Source: a virus
Direction: 5' to 3' (one strand)
Virus record (IMG/VR): IMGVR_UViG_3300021373_002437
Location: 1-64,000 of that record
DNA length: 64,000 bases
The notes under the pieces are model-generated. The model had not been told where the DNA came from and searched no databases. It was given only the letters and a program-made list of their open reading frames with translations. The position numbers were made by a program, and so were the translations under genes. The number at the start of each line of letters is the position of its first letter. The stretch's first letter is position 1. Shown in pieces: positions 30,996 to 38,546 of this stretch.

Positions 30996-32221
30996 TGAAC
31001 GACATAGTAGATTCAGCAGGTAAGTTAAAGGATGCTTTAACAGATACTACCATCACTGCAAGAGAATCCTACGACACAATGAACCCGGAGCTTCGACAAA
31101 AGCTTCAGAAGAACATTGCAGAAAGTCCATCAGTATACAGTTACCCATCTGACTTAAATGTTTCAGGTGGCGAAACTGAGTTGGTCCACAGTGTAGTTTT
31201 CAATATTTTGGCTAGAGAGAATAGCCGTGTAGCACAAATCAGGGAAGCTATCAGTGCGGTAAGAGACGGTTTTGAAAACACTCCAGTTGACAATACGGAA
31301 CAAAACAGAACCACTGGAGAGAATGCTAAATTTTATTTGGGGTCTCTGGCAGCGGTTGCTGGTGGTACCGTTGCTTATGCAAGGGTCAAGAGGGCTGGCA
31401 GGATTGCATTGAACGCTGGTGGACAGGCTGCTAACGCTATCGGTGGAACTGTTCAAGTTGCGGGGTTGGCTGCTGCAGGAGCGGCTGCTGCTTCTTTAAC
31501 TGCCGAGAACGTGACAACTGTGAATATCAACACGGCAATTGAGCTTTATGTAACACAGCCCCCAATCGCTGAATATAGTGCCAATTGGGAAAATGAATCT
31601 TTGGGTGCTCTGGGTGGCAAGGTGGCTAATGCTAATTTGAGTCAAGCCGACCTCTCAATAGAGGGTGTGCTTCGATCTGCAACTGGTATTGGTGAACTTG
31701 GTGCTAGAGGTATCATTGGTGCTGCTGCATCCATACCATCTGAACTAGGTCTTACTGGAGACCTTGCTGCTGGCATTGAGGCAACCAGTAAAAAAGTTGC
31801 AAACCCATACAGAGAACAACTATTCAAAAGAATGGGTTTTCGAAAATTTGCATTTTCATATAAATTTGCTCCCAGAAACAATACCGAATTGCAAACTGCC
31901 ATGGGAATCATACAACAGTTTAAATACCACATGCACCCAGAAAACGACATTAACAATTTGTTTCTAGAATATCCTTCTGAGTTTGATATTGAATATCGGT
32001 ATAGGAAAAAAGATGGGACCACAGAGCGAAATAAATATCTTAGCAGAATATCTACCTGTGCATTGACAGATATGAAAGTTACTTATGGTGGTCAGGATGG
32101 GTTTACTTCATTCATCGATACTGATGGCGCTCCATCCGAGATACAAATGGATTTGGTCTTTGCAGAACTAGAGACACTTACCAACGACAGAGTTGGATTA
32201 GATTACGGGGATAGCCTATAA
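30995..32221 (+). CDS. gp48: gp48 baseplate tail-tube cap
   Basis: About 408 residues from the ATG at 30995 (MNDIVDSAGKLKDAL), which follows the late promoter; upstream in-frame residues lie in the gp4 region. The central part has Ala/Gly-rich segments (QVAGLAAAGAAAASLT). The C-terminal ~140 residues have the tube-like fold: GFRKFAFSYKFAPRNN, IIQQFKYHMHPE, YPSEFDIEYRYRKK and SEIQMDLVFAELETLT. T4 gp48 is 364 residues and caps the hub with gp54 to seed tube assembly. The stop overlaps the gp53 start (TAATG). Confidence 0.85.
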   Translation: MNDIVDSAGKLKDALTDTTITARESYDTMNPELRQKLQKNIAESPSVYSYPSDLNVSGGETELVHSVVFNILARENSRVAQIREAISAVRDGFENTPVDNTEQNRTTGENAKFYLGSLAAVAGGTVAYARVKRAGRIALNAGGQAANAIGGTVQVAGLAAAGAAAASLTAENVTTVNINTAIELYVTQPPIAEYSANWENESLGALGGKVANANLSQADLSIEGVLRSATGIGELGARGIIGAAASIPSELGLTGDLAAGIEATSKKVANPYREQLFKRMGFRKFAFSYKFAPRNNTELQTAMGIIQQFKYHMHPENDINNLFLEYPSEFDIEYRYRKKDGTTERNKYLSRISTCALTDMKVTYGGQDGFTSFIDTDGAPSEIQMDLVFAELETLTNDRVGLDYGDSL

Positions 32222-32748
32222 TGTTTTTTAAAAGTATGCCCACGATTCGGTACACTGCAGATGACCGGCCTAGAATTGTAACTGATATATTCAGACGAAT
32301 AATCTTTACAAATTTTCAAAACTCTAAACTTGCGCTCGAAGAATACTATGTTCAAGAGGGGGAAACCCCGGAAACAGTATCATATAATTTCTATGGTACT
32401 TCTTATTACCATTGGTTGGTTCTTGCTATTAATAACATTGTAGATATTCCTAATGAATGGCCCAGACCAACGGCTGCGCTTTTTGACTATGTTGAAAATA
32501 AGTATGGTCAGAATAACGCATCTGATGTACACCACTACATTCTAAAGAGAGATGTTAATGGCAACGAGGTAGAAGAAGAAATTATAGTTGACTATGATGC
32601 TGCCAAACTCGCCAGTGGTGATATAGAGGTCGTTACTAATTATAATTATGAACTAGCTTTGAATGATGATAAGCGCCAAATTTTTCTACTACTCCCAGCA
32701 TATGTTGGTGAGGCTATTACAACATACAAGAGATTAATGTCGCAGTAA
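32221..32748 (+). CDS. gp53: gp53 baseplate wedge
   Basis: A 175-residue protein with the gp53 pattern: IFRRIIFTNFQNSKLALEEYYVQEGETPETVSYNFYG and YYHWLVLAINNIVD, PNEWPRP. This is a LysM-like wedge subunit in T4 (196 residues) that closes the wedge ring. Gene order gp48-gp53-gp27-like-gp5 is coherent. Confidence 0.9.
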   Translation: MFFKSMPTIRYTADDRPRIVTDIFRRIIFTNFQNSKLALEEYYVQEGETPETVSYNFYGTSYYHWLVLAINNIVDIPNEWPRPTAALFDYVENKYGQNNASDVHHYILKRDVNGNEVEEEIIVDYDAAKLASGDIEVVTNYNYELALNDDKRQIFLLLPAYVGEAITTYKRLMSQ

Positions 32749-32749
32749 T

Positions 32750-34147
32750 ATGCCAGAACCAAATAGCGAAATATTAATTAAAGCTGGAGACTATGAATTA
32801 GAGTCTTTGCTTATCCATACAGTTGGAGCCAATGGGATTGTTGATCTTAGAAACTTCATGCTGGAGATGCATCTGTATGAAGATATTTTTTCCAGCACTC
32901 TTAGCGGAAATGTTATTATTGCAGACGCAGTAAACTTGATATCTTCTCTGCCGATTTTTGGTGATGAAGCAATCACTATGAAGATAAGAACCCCGACTCT
33001 GGAAGATGACTCTTACAACATTATAGAAAAGACTTTCAACATTTATTCTATACAAGATAGAATGTCAAATACAGAAGGTTCTCAATACTACAAGCTGTGC
33101 TTTACTTCAATTGAAAACTATGTAGATGCTGCTGCTCCAATATCAAAGACGTTTCGCGGAACAACTGATGAGGTTGCCGCTAAAGTTTTTGAAGACTATA
33201 TTCAGACCGAAAGAGTTATTGGTAGTCCAGATAAAACCCAGATGGTGATCACAGATGCCCCACATAAGAGCAACATCACCTATACGTCAAACTTCTGGTC
33301 CCCTATTAAAAACCTTAGATTCATTTCTAAGCGGGTTCGCGGTAACCAATTAAATGGTTCTGATTATCTTTTTTATGAATCTAATAAGAGATTTTATTTT
33401 GCCAGTATGGAATCCATTATCCAAGGACAAGTAGAATCTGCCATCTTTGAAGAGTATGTTGTTGAGCGAGATTCACAAAACATTCCACGAAGAAAAACAG
33501 GTCTTCAGTATTACGGCAAACCAATGCCAAATGAAATGACCCGCATTGAAGATTTGAAACAGGTGAAAAACATCGACCTGTTAGAGAGCCAAGAAAAGGG
33601 GATACTTGCTAGTAGTATTTATGGTTACGATCTATCAACTAAAAAATTCGTACAGCGCAATTTAGATTTTGTTGACGAAAGCAAAAAGTTTTATAGAACT
33701 TCTGGTGGTAACCAGTTTTCCCAAACCATTCCAAGAAACCCTAGGGCTAAAGTAGATTTTGTCATGTACAACTCTTCGGTTTTTAACGGGTATGGGATTA
33801 CAGATAACGACAACTTACCTTCAGGGCACCCAGCAGAGCAGTATAGTGACAGAGTTTTGTTTCGAAATTCTTATCTAAATAGTTTAGGACAAAATGTTTT
33901 TGAAATGGTTGTTCCCGGTAGAACTGATATAGAAGTTGGTTGTTTAATCAATGTTCTCTATCCTACATCAGCGATACATGATTCTAAAACAAAAGAAATA
34001 GATACTATATTTGACCCCTATTTGAGCGGTGTCTTTTTGGTGACTGCGATACATCACAAATTTAATAGGGACCGGCATGTAATGACTTTGGAAATAGTGA
34101 AGAATGGTTTAAATTATGACATGGGAGTAATTGCAGATGAATCCTAA
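32750..34147 (+). CDS. gp27: Central baseplate hub protein (gp27-like)
   Basis: A 465-residue protein placed directly before gp5, the position of the hub torus. N-terminal AGDYELESLLIHTV and LEMHLYEDIFSSTLSG fit the first tube-like domain of gp27/VgrG hubs, and EVGCLINVLYPTS plus YLSGVFLVTAIHHKF near the end fit the second. T4 gp27 has 391 residues, so this copy is larger. Assignment rests on domain pattern and neighbours. Confidence 0.72.
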   Translation: MPEPNSEILIKAGDYELESLLIHTVGANGIVDLRNFMLEMHLYEDIFSSTLSGNVIIADAVNLISSLPIFGDEAITMKIRTPTLEDDSYNIIEKTFNIYSIQDRMSNTEGSQYYKLCFTSIENYVDAAAPISKTFRGTTDEVAAKVFEDYIQTERVIGSPDKTQMVITDAPHKSNITYTSNFWSPIKNLRFISKRVRGNQLNGSDYLFYESNKRFYFASMESIIQGQVESAIFEEYVVERDSQNIPRRKTGLQYYGKPMPNEMTRIEDLKQVKNIDLLESQEKGILASSIYGYDLSTKKFVQRNLDFVDESKKFYRTSGGNQFSQTIPRNPRAKVDFVMYNSSVFNGYGITDNDNLPSGHPAEQYSDRVLFRNSYLNSLGQNVFEMVVPGRTDIEVGCLINVLYPTSAIHDSKTKEIDTIFDPYLSGVFLVTAIHHKFNRDRHVMTLEIVKNGLNYDMGVIADES

Positions 34148-35600
34148 TTTTGTATGGTGGACTGGTGTTGTTGAAGATCGGGCTGACCCAGAAAAGATGG
34201 GTCGATATCGTGTTCGCATTTTAGGATTTCATACTGAGGACAGAACAGAGCTTCCTGTTTCTGATCTTCCGTGGGCTACTCCAATCATGCCTGTAAGTTC
34301 ATCTAGCAACACTGGGGTTTGCGAGACTCCTTCTTTGGTCGAGGGTACTGCTGTAATTGGATTTTTTAGTGATGGTGTGGATGAGCAACTACCCATTATA
34401 GTTGGCTCCATCCCCGGCATGCCGCAGCAGAAAATCGAAGACCCAAATGTGGGATTCTCAGACCCCACTGGAGAATATCCACGTTACTTAAATGAACCAG
34501 ACATATCTAAGCTGGCGCGTGATAGTGCTGCAGAAAACCATGAGTCTCTAATATCAAAAAGAGAAACCCGTATTGGCGTAGAAGGGCCTATAGTAACGGC
34601 TAAGGCCCCTTCGGTTTCTACCATGTTGCCTGACAAGTCTGGAAAAGATTATGATGGGGCTACTTGGGAAGAGCCACATCCAAGATTTGGTTCGACTGAT
34701 CAAGGAACCTATACTGAGGCTGGTCAGGCCCCAACCTTTGATGAAGGAGTTACTTCTGTTTATCCTTTCAACCAAGTAAAAGAAACTGAGTCCGGTCATG
34801 TTTTTGAAACTGACAATACCCCAGCCAACGGAAGAATACACGAATATCATAATGCAGGAACCTTCAGAGAAATTCAGGCAGACGGCAAAAGAATTACTAA
34901 AGTTGTGGGTGCTGATTACGAGGTTATCCTAGAAGGTAAGAATGTTTATATCCAAGGTGGGTGTAACGTTAACATTGTTGGCGATTGTAAGATGCGGGTG
35001 GACGGTGATTTCTATCAAGAGATAGATGGAGATTATTTTATGACTGTAACTGGTGATCGCATCGCCAAAATCAATGGTAATGATATTGCTGAGATAGGTA
35101 CAGATCAGGGAATAAATATTAACGGTAATAGAACTTCTCGTGTGGGTGGAGACAACACAGATTCTATTGTGGGTACCGACATACGAACTATCGGCAAAGA
35201 CAAGATTCTAACCGTCAACCAAAAACTACAAGAACAAATTAAAGGAAAGGCGTACAGGCTCGTGGAAAAATCAAGCAATGAAGTAGTACTCGGAGACCGT
35301 AATACCCTGTCTGGAGCAGGAATTTATTTTGGTGCTGATGGTATAATCAGTGCTAAATCTGGTGGAGATTTTAACATCACTTCTGACGGCGCACATACGG
35401 TAACGGTTAACGGGGTACACACAATAGAAGCTGGTGGTGAGTCGTTCATCAACAACAACTTGACGGTTGACGGAACTATAGATGCGACTGGTGATGTATC
35501 TACTGATGCCGGTGCTGGTGTCACGTTGGCTACCCATACACATATCGGTTCACCAACAGCCGGTACAGGACCAATTTCTGATACAGGAACACCTAAGTAA
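34137..35600 (+). CDS. gp5: gp5 baseplate hub spike without lysozyme domain
   Basis: 487 residues from the ATG at 34137. The N-terminal OB-fold has WWTGVVEDRADPEKMGRYRVRI, PVSSSSNTGVCETPSLVEGTAV and PIIVGSIPGMP. The C-terminal part, from ~250, is the repeated octapeptide-like strand pattern of the trimeric beta-helix needle (NVYIQGGCNVNIVGDCKM, VDGDFYQEIDGDYFMTV). Between them lies a Pro/Glu-rich linker of ~130 residues with no lysozyme-like sequence (no catalytic E...D...T pattern). T4 gp5 (575) has lysozyme there. Peptidoglycan degradation must come from elsewhere. Confidence 0.88.
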   Translation: MNPNFVWWTGVVEDRADPEKMGRYRVRILGFHTEDRTELPVSDLPWATPIMPVSSSSNTGVCETPSLVEGTAVIGFFSDGVDEQLPIIVGSIPGMPQQKIEDPNVGFSDPTGEYPRYLNEPDISKLARDSAAENHESLISKRETRIGVEGPIVTAKAPSVSTMLPDKSGKDYDGATWEEPHPRFGSTDQGTYTEAGQAPTFDEGVTSVYPFNQVKETESGHVFETDNTPANGRIHEYHNAGTFREIQADGKRITKVVGADYEVILEGKNVYIQGGCNVNIVGDCKMRVDGDFYQEIDGDYFMTVTGDRIAKINGNDIAEIGTDQGININGNRTSRVGGDNTDSIVGTDIRTIGKDKILTVNQKLQEQIKGKAYRLVEKSSNEVVLGDRNTLSGAGIYFGADGIISAKSGGDFNITSDGAHTVTVNGVHTIEAGGESFINNNLTVDGTIDATGDVSTDAGAGVTLATHTHIGSPTAGTGPISDTGTPK

Positions 35601-35612
35601 TAGGAGACTATA

Positions 35613-36209
35613 ATGAGTTGTGGTGCAGCGGAAGAACTTCTAAAGTTAGCAGACCAGTTTGATGAGGTTGAGTCCCGAATAGATGGTATGATTGGTGACG
35701 TTGAGGGGCAGGTTGGTCAAATACAATCTATTGTACAAGCCGAAATAGACAAGCTGACGGAGACTCTTACTGGGTATATACCTGAAATCGATATTCCAAT
35801 AGAAATAGATTCCCTTCAGGGAGATGTTGCTGGCATTTTGGAAAAGCTTATAGCAGGTCAGATTATTGCTGAAGACATTGCACAGGAAGTAGCCATACTG
35901 GAGGCGAAGTGGGGTGGCCTTGATCTTGGTAATATCAACTTCACAGATATCCCGAGATTGATTAGATCGGGGGCATTGGACCTTCAAAATTTGTGTCAAG
36001 TTCTGCCAAATTATCAAAATTCGGGGGCTGAAGTTACCCTAAAAGGGACTCCAATATCTTTCCCAGAGATAAACGTACCAGACATTATTAAGGGCGGCAG
36101 TATCCCAAGAATCAATAAGCCAGAGTTCAGAGTTGACATAAACAGGAGAATATCTAATGGGACAAATAAGTTCTTAAATATAAACATCCCAGACCTTTAT
36201 GTGGGGTGA
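35613..36209 (+). CDS. Baseplate-cluster protein of unknown function
   Basis: A 198-residue protein between gp5 and gp25. The N-terminal 110 residues look like a coiled coil (EVESRIDGMIGDVEGQVGQI), then SFPEINVPDIIKGGSIPRINKPEFRVDINRRI, short beta strands spaced by prolines. Possibly a spike-tip or hub-associated structural protein; no PAAR motif is visible. The stop is followed eight bases later by a late promoter box. Confidence 0.65.
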   Translation: MSCGAAEELLKLADQFDEVESRIDGMIGDVEGQVGQIQSIVQAEIDKLTETLTGYIPEIDIPIEIDSLQGDVAGILEKLIAGQIIAEDIAQEVAILEAKWGGLDLGNINFTDIPRLIRSGALDLQNLCQVLPNYQNSGAEVTLKGTPISFPEINVPDIIKGGSIPRINKPEFRVDINRRISNGTNKFLNINIPDLYVG

Positions 36210-36216
36210 GATGAGT

Positions 36217-36224
36217 TATAAATA
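36217..36224 (+). promoter_or_regulatory. Late promoter placing +1 at the gp25 start codon
   Basis: Exact TATAAATA followed by five bases (GAACT) and the gp25 ATG at 36230. With T4 geometry transcription starts on the A of the ATG. No Shine-Dalgarno would be present on such an RNA. Confidence 0.65.
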
Positions 36225-36229
36225 GAACT

Positions 36230-36637
36230 ATGACTATACAAAAGTTAAAAGTTTCTCGTTTATACAAAGACTTGGATTTGGACATGAGTGCTCCAAATCC
36301 GGTCACTGGTGATGCTCCAAAGAAAACTGATGTGAATGCGGTTAAGCAATCCATTAAGATTTTAATGCTTACTAATTTTTACGAGCGCCCCTTTGCCCCA
36401 AAGAAAGCGGGTAATATATCAGGGCTGCTCTTTGAACCTATGTCTCCTTTGGTTTCAAGTACAATGTCAAAGGTGATAGAGAAGCTGCTACAGTCATATG
36501 AACCAAGAGCAAATATTCAGTCTGTAACGGTGGAACCAGATTTCGATAATAACGCATACACAATCAATATCACTTTTTACGTGGTGGGTATCAATAAGCC
36601 CCAATCACTGACAACCAGATTAAAGAGAGTAAGGTAA
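36230..36637 (+). CDS. gp25: gp25 baseplate wedge
   Basis: A 135-residue protein like T4 gp25 (132), the sheath-like initiator of the wedge. KKTDVNAVKQSIKILMLTNFYERPFAPKKAGNISGLLFEPM is the signature region (EFRP-like LTxxGERPF in other contractile systems, here TNFYERPF). It is one base before gp6 and has a late promoter immediately upstream. Confidence 0.93.
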   Translation: MTIQKLKVSRLYKDLDLDMSAPNPVTGDAPKKTDVNAVKQSIKILMLTNFYERPFAPKKAGNISGLLFEPMSPLVSSTMSKVIEKLLQSYEPRANIQSVTVEPDFDNNAYTINITFYVVGINKPQSLTTRLKRVR

Positions 36638-36638
36638 T

Positions 36639-38546
36639 ATGGCGCAGTTAAATGTAACAGAACTGGACTTTGACGAATTAAAACAGAGCCTGAAGACCTA
36701 TTTAGAGGCTCAGTCTGAATTTGATTCTTATGATTTCGAAGGTTCAGCCATGTCAGTGCTGCTGGATACTCTTGCATACAACACACACTATAATGGTATG
36801 TTGGCCCATCTTTTGGCTAACGAGTCCTTTCTGGACACTGCGATTAAAAGAACCTCAGTTGTATCCATAGCAAAAGCATTGGGCTATACCCCAAGGTCAC
36901 GCAGAGCTTCGCTGGCGCAGGTAGATTTTTCGGTAGTTCCTGATTCGGGTTATACACAAACTACATACACACTTTCCCGTGATACCTTTTTCAATGGAAC
37001 TGTAAACGGAACAACTTATACGTTCTATCCACAGGAAGACGTTACAGCCATTCTACAGAATGTAGAAGGAACCTCTACATTCGTTTTCCCCGAATTGAAT
37101 ATTAGGCAGGGTGCCCGAGTAGAGAACAGTTTTCTAGCAGACGCTCAGAGCTTGTCTGGACCATTCACACTGCCAAATCAGAACATCGACACTACAACAT
37201 TGAGAGTTCGAGTGACAACTTCTGTAACAGACTCTACTACTGAGACATTTACCATCCAAAGCAGCCTTCTTGACGTAGATGAAAATTCCAAAATTTATTT
37301 CTTGGAAGAAAATATTGATGGTCTTTACGTTATTCGATTTGGTGATAACGTAATTGGTAAGCAGCTTACAGTAGGTAACATCATCAGTGTTGATTATCTA
37401 GTGACCGATGGTGAAGATGCAAATAAGATCGCGACCTTTTCTTGTCCAAATACTCTGACAGGTGGCAATGAAGTAAAATCTTTTGCCAACGTTTCTACGT
37501 CATCTGGTGGCGCTGAAGCGGAATCTATTGACAGCATACGTAGAACTGCCCCTAGATATAACGCAGCCAAAGAACGGGCTGTCAGTGCGTCTGATTACAA
37601 GAGTTTGATTCTGGCTAGGAATGCAAACATCCAATCGGTTGCGGTTTGGGGTGGTGAAGATAATGACCCACCAATTTATGGTAAGGTTTTCATCTCGTTG
37701 GACCCAGTTGACGGACAGATTATTACAGATGCTATCAAAGATGATATAGTAATCAATATCATTGAGCCTCGTTGTCCAGTTGGTATTTTACCAGAGTTCG
37801 TTGACCCAGAATATACCTACGTGGGAATTCGTGTAGGCATTGTTTATAATCCAAACAGCACTAGCTTTAGTGCCGGACAAATTTCAAACTTGGCAATAAC
37901 CGCAGTCAATGATTTTTTCAAAAACAATCTCAATCAACTGAACAAAAACTTTTATTATTCAAAGATTCACGATGCGGTAAAGGCTACATCAAACGCAATC
38001 ATTTCTGTGAACATAACGCCTACCGTACAAAAGAGACTCACTCCAGATGTTTTGGGTGGTAACTCTAGTTACACATTGTTCTTTAATAGTAGGGTTCAGC
38101 CGAGAGAACTACATAGTACATTTTTTGATACTACTATTTCAGGTGCTTCCTATAAAGTTAAATTACAGGATGTTCCTGATGCGGGGGTTGTTCCTCCAAA
38201 GTATAACGGCACCGGAACAGTTTTCCTACAGGATACAAATGGTACTAATGTTGCCAATGTAGGAACCATAGATTACGACACGGGAAAAATTACAATACCT
38301 ACTCTGAACATCAATGCTTTTTATGGTAGCGAAACTTTCCTGAGAGTTCAGACTAGACCACATGATGATTCAAAGGACATATTAACAAATATTTTGAGAA
38401 CATCTACTGACCCAAGCGTTGCTGCAGTTTTTCCTAAGCCTTCTAAAAATACAGTGTTGGCTTTGGATGACAGCATACTCGACGCAGCTACAGGAGCAAG
38501 GGCAGGTTTAGAAGTTGTCGTAACTACGGATGATATAACCAACTAA
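36639..38546 (+). CDS. gp6: gp6 baseplate wedge
   Basis: A 635-residue protein (T4 gp6: 660). The N-terminal LDFDELKQSLKTYLEAQSEFDSYDFEGSAMSVLLDTLAYNTHYN is characteristic, as are AIKRTSVVSIAKALGYTPRS and the J-like APRYNAAKERAVSASDYKSLILA in the middle. gp6 dimers form the inner baseplate ring. Start is one base after the gp25 stop; the stop overlaps the next start (TAATG). Confidence 0.93.
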   Translation: MAQLNVTELDFDELKQSLKTYLEAQSEFDSYDFEGSAMSVLLDTLAYNTHYNGMLAHLLANESFLDTAIKRTSVVSIAKALGYTPRSRRASLAQVDFSVVPDSGYTQTTYTLSRDTFFNGTVNGTTYTFYPQEDVTAILQNVEGTSTFVFPELNIRQGARVENSFLADAQSLSGPFTLPNQNIDTTTLRVRVTTSVTDSTTETFTIQSSLLDVDENSKIYFLEENIDGLYVIRFGDNVIGKQLTVGNIISVDYLVTDGEDANKIATFSCPNTLTGGNEVKSFANVSTSSGGAEAESIDSIRRTAPRYNAAKERAVSASDYKSLILARNANIQSVAVWGGEDNDPPIYGKVFISLDPVDGQIITDAIKDDIVINIIEPRCPVGILPEFVDPEYTYVGIRVGIVYNPNSTSFSAGQISNLAITAVNDFFKNNLNQLNKNFYYSKIHDAVKATSNAIISVNITPTVQKRLTPDVLGGNSSYTLFFNSRVQPRELHSTFFDTTISGASYKVKLQDVPDAGVVPPKYNGTGTVFLQDTNGTNVANVGTIDYDTGKITIPTLNINAFYGSETFLRVQTRPHDDSKDILTNILRTSTDPSVAAVFPKPSKNTVLALDDSILDAATGARAGLEVVVTTDDITN

